From the NCBI RefSeq assembly GCF_001042715.1, contig NZ_CP009687.1, positions 372,001-436,000 of the forward strand: DNA of 64,000 nt, read 5' to 3'. Of this stretch, positions 28,541 to 38,393 are shown one piece after another. Under the pieces are notes generated by a model. The model made no database searches. It was given only the letters and a program-made list of their open reading frames with translations, and had not been told where the DNA came from. A program made the translations under genes and the position numbers. Source of the DNA: Clostridium aceticum (GTDB lineage Bacteria; Bacillota; Clostridia; Peptostreptococcales; Natronincolaceae). Position 1 is the stretch's first letter; the number at the start of each line of letters is the position of its first letter.

Positions 28541-29905
28541 ATGGAAAAAATTCTTATTATTGATGATGAAGCTGCCATTTGCTCCTCTTTAACCTTTGCC
28601 CTTGAAGATAACTTTGCTGTAAAAAGTACTACAGATCCACTACAGGCATTGGTTTGGGTAAAAGAAGAGAAATTTGATATATGTCTCTTAGACCTAAAGA
28701 TTGGACAGTATAATGGTATTGAAATATTAATGGAATTAAAGAGTATACAGAAGGATCTATTAGTCATTATTATGACCGCCTATGGCACGATATCTTCCTC
28801 TGTTGAAGCTATAAAAAAAGGAGCCTACACGTATTTGACAAAACCGTTAAACAAGGAAGGGCTTTATTCCATTATTGAGCAGGCATTAAAGTATCAAAAA
28901 TTAAATAGGCAAGTAGAGTATTTAAGTAAAGAGTTAGAAAATAAATATGGCTACGAAGGAATTATTGGTAAAAGCCCTTTAATGAAAAATGTTTTCAACC
29001 TTATTGAAAAATTAAAGGATGTGGATACCAATGTTGTTGTTATTGGAGAAAGTGGTACAGGAAAAGAGTTGGTGGCAAGGGCAATCCACTACTCCGGCAA
29101 AAGAAAAACTGATCCTTTTGTAGCGGTAAACTGTGCTGCTATTCCTGAAAATCTTTTAGAAAGTGAGTTGTTTGGCTATAAGAAGGGAGCCTTTAGTGGT
29201 GCGGCTTCAGACCAGATAGGAAAGTTCCAATATGCTAATCACGGTACTATTTTTCTAGATGAGATAGGGGATATGCCTATGCCATTACAGGCAAAGTTAT
29301 TAAGGGTACTTCAACAAAAACAAGTAATACCACTGGGCTCAAACGATCCTATAGAGTTAAATCTACGAGTAATTGCTGCCACCAATAAGGATCTAAAAAA
29401 AGCTGTAGAGGAGGGTGTTTTTCGACAAGACCTTTATTTTAGATTGAACGTGGTAGAGATGTATTTACCCCCATTGCGGGAAAAACCTCAAGATCTCCCT
29501 CTTTTATTTCAGCACTTTATACAAAACTATAATGCAGAATTAAATAAAGATATTCGAGGACTTTCTGAGGAAGCTCAGGAATGTCTTTTACAGTATCAAT
29601 ATCCGGGGAATATAAGGGAATTGGCTAACATTATTGAATATGCTATGCTTATGGCAGAAAGCTCCTATATCCAAGTAACAAACCTGCCTTTAGAGGTGCA
29701 AAAGAAATCTAGTATTGCCACCTTTAGCTATAATCAAAATCCTATCGAGTCTTTGGTTGGATTGAGTATTGATAAAGTAGAGCGATTGTTGATAGAAGCA
29801 ACACTAAGCAGAAATGAAGGACAACGGAAGAAAACAGCCAAAATTTTAGGGATCAGTGAAAGGGGTCTAAGGAACAAAATTGCAAAGTATAAGCTGAATG
29901 AGTAG
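28541..29905 (+). CDS. sigma-54-dependent response regulator (NtrC family)
   Basis: The 454-residue protein has a receiver domain (IIDDEAAICSS, phospho-acceptor Asp near residue 51 in LLDLK), an AAA+ domain (Walker A GESGTGKE, GCAAIPENLLESELFG-type region, Walker B FLDEIGDMP) and a C-terminal Fis-type helix-turn-helix (AKILGISERGLRNKI). The sigma-54 contact loop reads GAFSGA instead of GAFTGA. Its obvious target is the sigma-54 promoter 280 bases downstream in front of the TAXI-TRAP genes. Confidence 0.94.
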   Translation: MEKILIIDDEAAICSSLTFALEDNFAVKSTTDPLQALVWVKEEKFDICLLDLKIGQYNGIEILMELKSIQKDLLVIIMTAYGTISSSVEAIKKGAYTYLTKPLNKEGLYSIIEQALKYQKLNRQVEYLSKELENKYGYEGIIGKSPLMKNVFNLIEKLKDVDTNVVVIGESGTGKELVARAIHYSGKRKTDPFVAVNCAAIPENLLESELFGYKKGAFSGAASDQIGKFQYANHGTIFLDEIGDMPMPLQAKLLRVLQQKQVIPLGSNDPIELNLRVIAATNKDLKKAVEEGVFRQDLYFRLNVVEMYLPPLREKPQDLPLLFQHFIQNYNAELNKDIRGLSEEAQECLLQYQYPGNIRELANIIEYAMLMAESSYIQVTNLPLEVQKKSSIATFSYNQNPIESLVGLSIDKVERLLIEATLSRNEGQRKKTAKILGISERGLRNKIAKYKLNE

Positions 29906-29928
29906 CTTTAAAATACACAAAAGGGAAA

Positions 29929-29960
29929 AAAGTTCCTAAGGGGAATTTTTTTCCCTTTTT
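29929..29960 (+). terminator. Rho-independent terminator
   Basis: AAAAGGGAAAAAAGTTCC pairs with GGGAATTTTTTTCCCTTTT and ends in a T-rich tail. It closes the two-component operon. Confidence 0.8.
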
Positions 29961-30062
29961 ACACTTTTGTGAAATAATTAGATAGAATTAATTCAAATAT
30001 CTAAATAAAAAGCTGATAAAACATAGCAAAATGAGGAGTTTATATACAAACAAATTTTAAAA

Positions 30063-30102
30063 TGCAATATTTCAAATGCAATATTTCATAACCAATATTG
30101 CA
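30063..30102. promoter_or_regulatory. candidate upstream activator sites for the NtrC-type regulator
   Basis: TGCAATATTTC occurs twice in direct repeat (30063 and 30077), and the second copy forms an inverted repeat with AATATTGCA at 30094-30102 (spacing eight). The sites are about 90-130 bases upstream of the sigma-54 core promoter, the usual distance for an enhancer-binding protein. Confidence 0.65.
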
Positions 30103-30187
30103 CAAGAAGGGATATTTGTGCCGTTCTATAGATATAAGAAAAAGCAGAGAAAAACTTCCACCCACTGCAATGACTATAAAAAATAAG

Positions 30188-30204
30188 TTGGCACATAACT
30201 TGCT
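30188..30204 (+). promoter_or_regulatory. sigma-54 (-24/-12) promoter
   Basis: TTGGCAC, five bases and TTGCT match the consensus TGGCAC-N5-TTGCW exactly, with GG at -24 and GC at -12. The first gene starts about 50 bases after the predicted start point. Confidence 0.9.
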
Positions 30205-30264
30205 ATTATATTTTAAGGAAGAGAAGGTTAAAAATACTTAAAAGAAGAAAGGGAGAATATACGA

Positions 30265-31242
30265 ATGAAAAAATTATTAGTTCTTTTACTGGCAGTTGCC
30301 TTGATGATGGTGGGATGTGGTAGTCAAAGTCCAGCTGGTGAAGGAGAGCAAGCAGATAGAAATATGTTTATCACCGTTGCAACAGGAGCCACCAGTGGCG
30401 TTTATTACCCTATTGGAGGAGCATTCTCTAATATCATCGAGCATGAACTAGGTTATAGATCTTCAGTACAGTCTACAGGAGCTTCGGTAGAAAACATCAA
30501 TCTATTATTAAACAATCGTGCAGAGTTAGCTATCACAATGGCAGATGCTGTACTACAGGCATACCAAGGATTTGGTGCTTTTGATGGAGAAACACCAAAG
30601 GAAGATTTAAGAGGTCTAATGAGTTTGTATCCTAACTATGTACAGTTGGTAACTACAGCAAATTCAGGAATTAATACATTTGACGACTTAAGGGGAAAAA
30701 GAGTAGGGGTAGGAGCACCTAACTCAGGTGTTGAATTAAATGCTAGATTAATGTTGGAGGCTCACGGCATGAGTTATGAAGACATCCGACCTGACTACTT
30801 AAACTATGGAGAGGCTATTGATCAAATCAGAAACGGCATGATCGATGCTGCCTTTGTAACCAGTGGTTTACCTAATTCAACTATTATGGATCTTGCCACT
30901 ACTCATAAGATTAAAATCATCCCTATTGAAGGGGAGGGTATGGAATACTTAAAAGAAAATTATCCTTTCTTTACATCAAATATCATAGCTGCTGGTACTT
31001 ATGATAATGAAGAAGATATTAATACGGCAAGTATTATGAATTTAATGTTAGTGGATAAGAATTTATCAGAAGAAGTTGTTTATAATATCACAAAAGGTGT
31101 TTTTGAGAATTTAGAAATTATTCATAGTTCTCATAGTGCTGCTGAAAGACATATTGACTTAGAAAGTGTAATGGAGGGTATGGTAGTACCTCTACACCCA
31201 GGAGCAGAGAAATACTTTAAAGAAGTTGGTGTAATTGAATAA
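30265..31242 (+). CDS. TAXI-family TRAP transporter solute receptor (lipoprotein)
   Basis: The 325-residue product has a lipoprotein signal (hydrophobic helix then MMVGCGSQ) and the TAXI pattern: FITVATGATSGVYYPIGGA, STGASVENINLL, LRGKRVGVGAPNSGVELNARL and IRNGMIDAAFVTSGLPN. It delivers a substrate, commonly a dicarboxylate or glutamate-like acid, to the fused permease encoded two genes downstream. It is the first gene after the sigma-54 promoter. GGGAG precedes the ATG. Confidence 0.94.
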   Translation: MKKLLVLLLAVALMMVGCGSQSPAGEGEQADRNMFITVATGATSGVYYPIGGAFSNIIEHELGYRSSVQSTGASVENINLLLNNRAELAITMADAVLQAYQGFGAFDGETPKEDLRGLMSLYPNYVQLVTTANSGINTFDDLRGKRVGVGAPNSGVELNARLMLEAHGMSYEDIRPDYLNYGEAIDQIRNGMIDAAFVTSGLPNSTIMDLATTHKIKIIPIEGEGMEYLKENYPFFTSNIIAAGTYDNEEDINTASIMNLMLVDKNLSEEVVYNITKGVFENLEIIHSSHSAAERHIDLESVMEGMVVPLHPGAEKYFKEVGVIE

Positions 31243-31735
31243 GGGTTTTAATGAAGAGAAAAGAAGGATTTGCATTGTTTTTTTTAGCATAATGATTTTA
31301 TTGATATCTTTTTTGCATATGAGATTTATTTATTCTCTCCATCCTAGCTACTATTTAATTATAAAGGAGGAAACAACAGGTGAAATATTTGTTTCCATTG
31401 AAGTAGAAGAAGGAGATGAGGTAGCCTTTCATTGGATACATTCTGTGGAACATATCCCTTGGATAGAATATTTCGTTATTGATGAGAAAAAGAACTTTGT
31501 ATTAAAAGAAATACGTTTCAAAGGTTTTGGTGCTGGTATACCTCATGATAAGGGGGAGGTAAAGGTGGAGGATGGCTATATCGTTATGATGGATATAGAA
31601 GAGAAGTTTGAAGCTTATCAATGGATTCATTCTCATACAGCCACAGAAAGAATTACATTAAACGGAGAAGAAATTGTAAAGTCTACAGATCTCCCCCATC
31701 ATGAGTATATAAAAATGGCTATTCAAGAGAGGTGA
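31235..31735 (+). CDS. DUF1850 membrane-anchored protein of TAXI-TRAP operons
   Basis: The 166-residue protein has one N-terminal membrane helix (about 12-30) and the DUF1850 pattern FHWIHSVEHIPWIEYF followed by RFKGFGAGIP and a late HSHTATERITL. It is typically found between TAXI receptors and fused permeases, as here; its role is unknown. The likely start is TTG 31235, which overlaps the preceding stop by eight bases and implies coupled translation. No strong ribosome-binding site is visible. Confidence 0.8.
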   Translation: MNKGFNEEKRRICIVFFSIMILLISFLHMRFIYSLHPSYYLIIKEETTGEIFVSIEVEEGDEVAFHWIHSVEHIPWIEYFVIDEKKNFVLKEIRFKGFGAGIPHDKGEVKVEDGYIVMMDIEEKFEAYQWIHSHTATERITLNGEEIVKSTDLPHHEYIKMAIQER

Positions 31736-31739
31736 AAAA

Positions 31740-33683
31740 ATGGCGGATAAAAATATAGAAGAACAACAACAGGAATTATTGGAAAAGTACGATAGTGAGT
31801 CAAGATTTAGAGTGTTTAAAAATAAAAACACAGCTTTATTTATAAAAGTTTTTGCCATTCTTATTGGATTCTATCACTTATATGTTTCTTATTTTGGGAC
31901 ACTGGTAACCTTAAAGCATCGTTCATTACATGTGGCAGGCATCCTAGCATTAACCTATTTCTTATATCCTGCCCATAAAAATGCAGATAGAAAAAAGATG
32001 CCGATGTATGATTGGTTTTTAGGATTACTGTCAATATCTACAACCGTATATATTTTTATGGATTATTTAGGTATCGTTCATAGAGCGGGGCTTCCTAATA
32101 ACCTAGACTTATTCTTTGGTGTGGTATTGATTGTGCTAGTATTGGAGGCAGCAAGAAGAGTAACAGGATTTGCCTTACCTTTGCTAGGTGTCTTATTTAT
32201 TGCCTATGCTCTGTTTGGCAGGCAGATGCCAGGGTTCTTTGGTCATCGTGGTTATGGATGGACGGAAATAGTAAACCATTTATTTGTGTCCACTGATGGG
32301 ATTTATGGAACTGCTGTAGGTGTAGCTTCAACCTATATTTTTCTCTTTATTTTATTCGGTGCCTTTATGGGTAAGTCGGGTATGGGGCAGTTTTTTAATG
32401 ATATTTCTCTAGCATTAGCTGGACATACAAAAGGTGGTCCTGCAAAGGTAGCGGTGATTGCCAGCGGTTTTTTAGGAAGTATTAATGGTGCAGCGGTAGC
32501 AAATGTTGTAACAACAGGTGCATTTACCATTCCACTTATGAAAAGAACAGGATATGATGCTGAATTTGCTGGTGCGGTTGAAGCCTCAGCTTCAGTAGGC
32601 GGACAGTTATTACCGCCTATCATGGGGGCGGCAGCATTTATCATGGCGGAGGTTCTAGGGATACAGTATAAGGTGATTGTTATGGCAGCAATTTTACCAG
32701 CACTTCTATACTACCTTGGTATTATGACACAGGTGCAAATGCGTGCTTCTAAAAAGGGATTAGAAGGGTTGCCAAAGTCCCAATTACCGAAGGTTAGAGA
32801 TGTTATGAAGGAAAGAGGACACCTTTTACTTCCTTTATTATTCTTAATGTACATGCTGTTTTTTACTGGAAAAACCATTATTTATTCTGCCTTCTGGACT
32901 ATTATTGTAACGATCGGCACAAGCATGCTTCGTCCTACTACTAGAATGAGTCTTAAAGATATCATTGATGCAGTTTATGAGGGGACCCGTTCTGTTGTAC
33001 CAGTGGCTATTGCTTGTGCGGCAGTAGGTCCAATAGTAGGTGTCACCAGTATAACGGGTTTTGGTTTAAATATGGCCCATGCTATTGTATCATTAGGGGG
33101 AACCAGCCTATTATTTACGCTAATGTTTACGATGGTTACTTGTATTATTTTAGGCATGGGATTACCTAGTATCCCTGCTTATTTAATCACAGCCACCATT
33201 GCTGCACCTGCATTGGTAAGGCTGGGTATTGAGCCGATTGTAGCACATCTATTTGTATTTTACTTTGCTATGTTTGCCAACATTACACCACCTGTAGCAC
33301 TGGCTTCTTTTGCAGCAGCAGGCATTTCAGGTGGAAATCCGATGAAAACAGGCTTTGAGTCGATGAAACTTTCTATTGCTGGTTTTATCGTTCCTTATAT
33401 GTTCGTCTATAATAGTGCATTGCTTTTAAGGGATACTACTTTTATACAAGGAACATTGGTAACACTTACTTCTATTATAGGGGTAATCATGCTAGGGAGT
33501 GCAGCAGAGGGATACTTTTTTACCTCTATGAAAAGAGCACACCAACTAGTATTATTTGCAGGGGCTATGATGCTCATAAGTGCAAATTTGTTACAAGATG
33601 TTGTAGGGCTAGTCATCATTGTTGTTATATTAGTGCTACAATGGAGCAGGGCTAAAAAACAAAACATCATAGAAGCAATCTAA
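31740..33683 (+). CDS. TRAP transporter fused permease (4TM/12TM)
   Basis: The 647-residue protein joins the small (DctQ-like) and large (DctM-like) permease parts, as usual in TAXI systems. Many membrane segments are visible, with GGPAKVAVIASGFLGSINGA, EASASVGGQLLPPIMGAAAF and GLPSIPAYLITATIAAPAL. It imports the solute with sodium or protons. AGAGAGGTG precedes the ATG and a terminator follows, so it ends the sigma-54-controlled operon. Confidence 0.95.
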   Translation: MADKNIEEQQQELLEKYDSESRFRVFKNKNTALFIKVFAILIGFYHLYVSYFGTLVTLKHRSLHVAGILALTYFLYPAHKNADRKKMPMYDWFLGLLSISTTVYIFMDYLGIVHRAGLPNNLDLFFGVVLIVLVLEAARRVTGFALPLLGVLFIAYALFGRQMPGFFGHRGYGWTEIVNHLFVSTDGIYGTAVGVASTYIFLFILFGAFMGKSGMGQFFNDISLALAGHTKGGPAKVAVIASGFLGSINGAAVANVVTTGAFTIPLMKRTGYDAEFAGAVEASASVGGQLLPPIMGAAAFIMAEVLGIQYKVIVMAAILPALLYYLGIMTQVQMRASKKGLEGLPKSQLPKVRDVMKERGHLLLPLLFLMYMLFFTGKTIIYSAFWTIIVTIGTSMLRPTTRMSLKDIIDAVYEGTRSVVPVAIACAAVGPIVGVTSITGFGLNMAHAIVSLGGTSLLFTLMFTMVTCIILGMGLPSIPAYLITATIAAPALVRLGIEPIVAHLFVFYFAMFANITPPVALASFAAAGISGGNPMKTGFESMKLSIAGFIVPYMFVYNSALLLRDTTFIQGTLVTLTSIIGVIMLGSAAEGYFFTSMKRAHQLVLFAGAMMLISANLLQDVVGLVIIVVILVLQWSRAKKQNIIEAI

Positions 33684-33718
33684 AAAAGAAAGGTGTCGAT
33701 AAAGGCACCTTTCTTTTT
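33683..33718 (+). terminator. Rho-independent terminator
   Basis: AAAAAAGAAAGGTG and its partner CACCTTTCTTTTTT form a long A/T-rimmed stem ending in a T run. It closes the TRAP operon. Confidence 0.85.
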
Positions 33719-33957
33719 TACCGTTGTTACAACCAACTATCTTCATGTGAGGGAGGAGGTTTTTATAAAAGAGGAAGCGACAGGGGTATTTCATACACTA
33801 GATAGAATATTCAGTAAAATTAGTACTAGCTTATTATTTGTAAACAGTATAATTAGATTATATTGAAATTTGATGAAATTCATGTTAATATTGTCCAAAG
33901 AAGAATTTTTTTACATTAAAAAATATTATGACTTCTATTATAAGGGGGTAAGACAAC

Positions 33958-35673
33958 GTGAAGAAAGTATTAGGGAATATTTCACTCAATTATTTAATCG
34001 GGACTATCGTGTTTTTAGGTCTTATATCTATGATGCTTATAGGTTTTACAGGATATACAGGAATCAATAATATTAATCAACGAGTAAATAGTATGTATCA
34101 TGATGCCATTATCCCCAGTCAACAAGCCAGTGATATCAATCATAAGTTTATGAATATTAGGGTAGAAAGTCTGCGGATGTTAGAAATGGGATACAATCCT
34201 AGCATTGCTAATAATATCAATCGACTAGATCGAGAGCTAAGGGAGCAAATAAGTGAATATCTAGAAGCAATAGATGATGAGACTGATAGAAGTTCGACTA
34301 TATTTGCCAATAGTATGCAATTGTATGATCAATACATGGAAATTTGGCAGGAACTACAAGAAAAATTGATGGCGGGAGAAGAAATAATTACTAGTGAGCA
34401 GTTTACATTAGATACTAGAGGAAATTCTATTTTAAATAACCTTAACTACATTTTAGTACATAATAAAGAACAAGCAGAGCTTCTAAATGAAGAAAGTGCT
34501 GCTATTTATGATGAAAACAATAAAAGTCTTATAAGAATTTTTATAATAGGGGCTGCTTTGTTGTTGCTCTTTTCCCTAATTATTATAAAGACCTTTAGAT
34601 CATCTATTCAGGAAATGTTAGAGGTTTATGAACAGATTGCTACTGGGGATCTATCCGTTTCTATAGATACCACGGGGAAAAATGAATTTGGGATGATGAA
34701 GAAAACATTGGCACAGACAGTAGAAAACTTTTCTAAAATGCTTAAGAATATTAAAGAAAATTCTCATCAAAACAGCGACAGTGCTCATACGCTATCTGCC
34801 ATCTGCCAACAGATGACAGCTGCGGCACAGGAGGTTGCTGAGGCTGTACAAGAAGTGGCAAAGGGTTCTAATGATCAAACACAAGAACTGGAAATGGTTA
34901 AGGATATATTAAATGATTTTAGTGAGGCACTAGAAAAGGTTGTTTATAATGTAGGAGCAATTCATACTAGTACAAAACAAACAGATGCAATGATTTTACA
35001 AGGAAATGAGAAACTGCGGCATTTGGTGAATTCTACAGAAAATATTAGTACTTCCTTCCACCAAGTAAGTAGTAATGTAACTTCACTAAACGAAAAAATC
35101 AGTAAAATTTCAGATATTACAGAATTAATCAATAGTGTATCAGAGCAAACTAACCTGTTGGCGTTAAATGCTGCTATCGAAGCTGCAAGAGCAGGGGAAG
35201 CTGGAAAGGGCTTTGCTGTAGTTGCTGATGAAATCAGAAAGTTAGCAGATCAGTCACAAAGATCCTCTCAAAATATCAATGAATTATTGATGGATATTAC
35301 AACCGATAGAGAGAAAATTACCTATGTGACAGCTGATGGTATTCAGAATTTACAAACCCAAGAGAGGGTAGTAGAGGAAACTATAAATTCTTTTAAAGAA
35401 ATATTACATAATATAGAAGGTATTCTACCAAAAATAGAAAATGTTAGTGGTGACATCCAAGATGTAAATCAGAATAAAAACCATGTTATCTCCAATGTAG
35501 AGGCTGTTTTAAAAATTTCCGAAGAAAATGCAGCTGTTGCTCAACATATAGCTAGTTCTTCTGAGGAGATGAGTGCCTCGGTAGAAGAAGTGGCATCGAC
35601 AGCTCAAACATTAAGCACAATGACAGTTAGTATGCAGGAGGAAATGGGACAATTTGTGTTAAGTGAAGGTTAA
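33958..35673 (+). CDS. methyl-accepting chemotaxis protein
   Basis: The 571-residue receptor has two membrane helices (about 11-32 and 190-212) flanking a four-helix-bundle sensor, a HAMP region (about 213-265) and a signalling domain with the conserved hairpin [21 protein letters not shown]-type tip at residues about 395-420. It starts at GTG 33958 after AAGGGGG. Its position after the TRAP operon suggests it may respond to the same nutrient, but that is only inference. The ligand domain is short and gives no substrate clue. Confidence 0.93.
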   Translation: MKKVLGNISLNYLIGTIVFLGLISMMLIGFTGYTGINNINQRVNSMYHDAIIPSQQASDINHKFMNIRVESLRMLEMGYNPSIANNINRLDRELREQISEYLEAIDDETDRSSTIFANSMQLYDQYMEIWQELQEKLMAGEEIITSEQFTLDTRGNSILNNLNYILVHNKEQAELLNEESAAIYDENNKSLIRIFIIGAALLLLFSLIIIKTFRSSIQEMLEVYEQIATGDLSVSIDTTGKNEFGMMKKTLAQTVENFSKMLKNIKENSHQNSDSAHTLSAICQQMTAAAQEVAEAVQEVAKGSNDQTQELEMVKDILNDFSEALEKVVYNVGAIHTSTKQTDAMILQGNEKLRHLVNSTENISTSFHQVSSNVTSLNEKISKISDITELINSVSEQTNLLALNAAIEAARAGEAGKGFAVVADEIRKLADQSQRSSQNINELLMDITTDREKITYVTADGIQNLQTQERVVEETINSFKEILHNIEGILPKIENVSGDIQDVNQNKNHVISNVEAVLKISEENAAVAQHIASSSEEMSASVEEVASTAQTLSTMTVSMQEEMGQFVLSEG

Positions 35674-35695
35674 TTTATGCTTATATTGTAAAGGG

Positions 35696-35733
35696 GCCGT
35701 CAAGGTAATGAATGTTTTCATTACTTTGACGGC
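35696..35733 (+). terminator. Rho-independent terminator
   Basis: GCCGTCAAGGTAATGA pairs with TCATTACTTTGACGGC, followed by TTTAAAGTTTTC. It closes the chemoreceptor gene. Confidence 0.82.
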
Positions 35734-35757
35734 TTTAAAGTTTTCTTTAGTAAAGGG

Positions 35758-35955
35758 TTATTCCCCTTTCATGATTTTCTGCCATTCTTCTTCATAAAAG
35801 TACTTAGCATCAAAGGCATCTACATCCCGTACCATATCTAAAGGCATAACATAAGCGTTCATATCTTTATTTTCTATTTCAAAATCCCTAGCATTGTAAG
35901 TGTCATCAATGATATCCTGAGGATTTCTAGGGGAAGGTAGATATTTTTTTTTCAT
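35758..35955 (-). CDS. small hypothetical protein
   Basis: The 65-residue product is charged and without cysteine or membrane segments (MKKKYLPSPRNPQDIIDDTY to EEEWQKIMKGE). A strong GAGGAGGAG precedes the ATG at 35955, which is the main support that it is real. No family is recognised. It lies between the chemoreceptor terminator and the metQ terminator, facing away from both promoters seen. Confidence 0.6.
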   Translation of the reverse strand: MKKKYLPSPRNPQDIIDDTYNARDFEIENKDMNAYVMPLDMVRDVDAFDAKYFYEEEWQKIMKGE

Positions 35956-36033
35956 TTTCACTCCTCCTCATCCACTTTTTATTAGTATGGCAAATACTAG
36001 TTTTTTTTATCAGTGACTTCTAACAAAAAAATA

Positions 36034-36064
36034 AAAAGTGCCAAGAATATTCTTAGCACTTTTC
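36034..36064 (-). terminator. Rho-independent terminator of metNIQ
   Basis: On the minus strand AAAAGTGCTAAGAATATTCTTGGCACTTTT forms the hairpin (14-bp stem with one mismatch) and is followed by TATTTTTTTG. Confidence 0.85.
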
Positions 36065-36076
36065 AAAGAAAAGAAA

Positions 36077-36910
36077 TTAAAAAGCTGGAACAACTGCTCC
36101 TTCATATTTTGTTTCAAGAAATTCTCTTACTTCTGGAGAATTTAATACATCAATTAGAATTAAAATGGTTTCTTTATTTTCATCCTCTGGACGTACTGTT
36201 AATACATTAGCATAAGGTGAATTAGCGTCCTCTATAATTAATGAATCTCTTACAGGGTTAAATCCTGCTTCTAAGGCATAGTTGGTGTTGATAACAGAAG
36301 CTGCTACGTCGTCTAATGATCTAGGTAATTGTGGAGCTTCTAGGGCAATAAACTTTAGGTTTTTTGGATTAGAAGCAATGTCTTTTTCAGTAGCTGTTAG
36401 TTCAGCATCTTCTGCTAACTCAATTAAACCATAATACTGTAACAATAATAGTGCTCTACCACCATTGGTTGGATCGTTTGGAATAGAGATAGTAGCTCCG
36501 TCCTCTAAATCTTCAAGAGCATTTAGCTTCCTAGAATAAAGCCCTAGGGGTTCTACATGCACTTTAGCTACTGCGCTTAACTGTACGTTATTGTTAGCAG
36601 CAAATGTTTCCATGTAAGGTACATGTTGAAAGAAGTTGGCATCAATTTCGCCATCAGCTAAAGCTAAGTTAGGGGTCACATAGTCAGTAAATTCTTTTAT
36701 GTCTAATTGGATGCCCTCTTCAAGAAGAATAGGCTTGATAAAATCTAATATTTCTGTATGAGGTACTGGTGTAGCACCGACTGTTAATACTGTTACATCA
36801 CCTTCGACGTCTGTAGTTTCAACCTCTGCCGCAGGTGTACCCTGTGTGCAGCCTGCTAATAATGTTATTACTAATAACCCAACAATAAATAAAATACTCT
36901 TCTTTTTCAT
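36077..36910 (-). CDS. metQ: methionine ABC transporter substrate-binding lipoprotein
   Basis: The 277-residue product has a lipoprotein signal (ITLLAGCTQ) and the NlpA/MetQ fold: VGATPVPHTEIL, KEFTDYVTPNLALADGEIDANFFQH, VEPLGLYSRK and DPTNGGRALLLLQ. It binds methionine outside the membrane. The ATG at 36910 follows AGGAGG; a longer frame overlapping metI is not needed. It is the last gene of the SAM-riboswitch-controlled unit. Confidence 0.96.
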   Translation of the reverse strand: MKKKSILFIVGLLVITLLAGCTQGTPAAEVETTDVEGDVTVLTVGATPVPHTEILDFIKPILLEEGIQLDIKEFTDYVTPNLALADGEIDANFFQHVPYMETFAANNNVQLSAVAKVHVEPLGLYSRKLNALEDLEDGATISIPNDPTNGGRALLLLQYYGLIELAEDAELTATEKDIASNPKNLKFIALEAPQLPRSLDDVAASVINTNYALEAGFNPVRDSLIIEDANSPYANVLTVRPEDENKETILILIDVLNSPEVREFLETKYEGAVVPAF

Positions 36911-36914
36911 TTTG

Positions 36915-37565
36915 TTACCTCCTGTCAATTTTTTTAGCGATAAAGTTTCCTGAAGCTTGAACAATTTGCACCATTAAAATAAGTAGTACTACTGTCCATA
37001 ACATAATATCTTTATCGAAACGGTGATAACCGTATCGAATTGCTAAGTCTCCCAAACCACCTGCACCAACTGCTCCTCCCATGGCGGAGTAGCCAATGAC
37101 ATTGACGATGGTGATGGTAATACCTAAGATAATTGCTGGCATGCTTTCTGGAATTAAAACCTTATAAATAATTTGAAAATTGCTGGCACCCATTGCCTGA
37201 GATGCCTCTATAACACCCTTGTTTACCTCTAGGAGAGCATTTTCTATCACCCTAGAAAAAAAAGGAATGGTGGCTACCGTCAGAGGAACAATAGCTGCGG
37301 TTGTTCCAATAGCGGTTCCCACTACCATACGAGTAAAGGGAATAATAGAAATCATTAGAATAATAAAGGGGAAAGAACGCCCCATATTCACAACATAGGA
37401 AAAACAGTGGTGCAGTGCCTTGTTTTCCATAATATGGTCCTTTCTAGTAACCACAAGAAGGATTCCTAAAGGAGTTCCTAACAATACGGCTAAAAGTGTA
37501 GAGAAAGAGACCATATAAAGTGTTTCTTGTATAGAAGGAATAATAAGACTTAATAATCTTTCCAT
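36915..37565 (-). CDS. metI: methionine ABC transporter permease
   Basis: The 216-residue membrane protein shows SIQETLYMVSFSTLLAVLLGTPLG, NMGRSFPFIILM and the ABC-contacting loop EASQAMGASNFQIIYKVLIPES. It has about five membrane segments. The ATG at 37565, two bases after the metN stop, is chosen because AGGTGG lies upstream and the family begins there. It forms the channel with two copies of MetN. Confidence 0.96.
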   Translation of the reverse strand: MERLLSLIIPSIQETLYMVSFSTLLAVLLGTPLGILLVVTRKDHIMENKALHHCFSYVVNMGRSFPFIILMISIIPFTRMVVGTAIGTTAAIVPLTVATIPFFSRVIENALLEVNKGVIEASQAMGASNFQIIYKVLIPESMPAIILGITITIVNVIGYSAMGGAVGAGGLGDLAIRYGYHRFDKDIMLWTVVLLILMVQIVQASGNFIAKKIDRR

Positions 37566-37566
37566 T

Positions 37567-38364
37567 TTATAATCCACCTGCCTTAACATTTCTAAATAGA
37601 TCAAGAGGAATAGGTTGATGCTTCTCAAGACCCTTATTACCCAACAACAATTTTGTATAGGGATGTTGGGGTGTTTTGAAGACCTGATGAACAGAACCTT
37701 CTTCTACGACTTCTCCATCTTTTAATACGGCTACTTTCTTACAAATCTGCTCTATAACCTCCATCTGATGGGTGATTAATACCACTGTAATGTTTAGTTT
37801 TTCATTAATTTCTTGTAATAAATTTAAGATGCTTCTACTGGTGATAGGATCTAGAGCAGAAGTAGCTTCATCACTTAAGAGGACTTGGGGGTTGGTAGCT
37901 AAGGCTCTAGCGATAGCCACTCTTTGTCTTTGACCACCACTTAACTGCGATGGATAATGCTTTCTTTTCTCCCAAAGACCTACTAACTGCAATAGTTGTT
38001 CTACCCTTTCATTTATTTCATGCTTTTTTACGTTATTGAGTTCTAAAGGGTAAGCTACATTTTTTTCTACATTTCTGCTGGTAAGAAGATGATAGTTTTG
38101 AAAAATCATTCCCATGTTTCTACGAGACTGACGTAAAAGGTTATGAGAAAGTTTAGTCAAGTCAACACCATCTACCCACACTTCTCCATTGGTAGGGGAT
38201 TCTAATAGGTTGATACAGCGGATCAAGGTAGATTTTCCCGCACCACTTAAGCCCATAATCCCGTAAATATCTCCTTTGTTTATAGTTAAATTAATATTTT
38301 TTAGCGCTAAGACGTTACCTTCTTTAGATTCATAAAGTTTGCTGACATTTTTTAACTGAATCAT
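37567..38364 (-). CDS. metN: methionine ABC transporter ATPase, short form
   Basis: The 265-residue ATPase has Walker [10 protein letters not shown], signature [15 protein letters not shown], Walker [13 protein letters not shown] and the switch histidine in VLITHQMEV. Ordinary MetN is about 340 residues because of a C-terminal NIL domain that binds methionine and inhibits transport; this protein stops at KAGGL and lacks it. AAGGAG precedes the ATG at 38364, which directly follows the second SAM riboswitch. Confidence 0.94.
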   Translation of the reverse strand: MIQLKNVSKLYESKEGNVLALKNINLTINKGDIYGIMGLSGAGKSTLIRCINLLESPTNGEVWVDGVDLTKLSHNLLRQSRRNMGMIFQNYHLLTSRNVEKNVAYPLELNNVKKHEINERVEQLLQLVGLWEKRKHYPSQLSGGQRQRVAIARALATNPQVLLSDEATSALDPITSRSILNLLQEINEKLNITVVLITHQMEVIEQICKKVAVLKDGEVVEEGSVHQVFKTPQHPYTKLLLGNKGLEKHQPIPLDLFRNVKAGGL

Positions 38365-38393
38365 TTCATCACTCCTTGAAAAATAATTGCCAT

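Noticed and set aside
33870-34070. 66-codon frame overlapping the start of the chemoreceptor gene
   Set aside because: It overlaps the well-supported receptor start in another frame, is Tyr/Arg-rich noise and lacks a proper ribosome-binding site.
36013-36210. 65-codon plus-strand frame across the metQ end
   Set aside because: It overlaps the metQ terminator and coding region antisense and has no ribosome-binding site.
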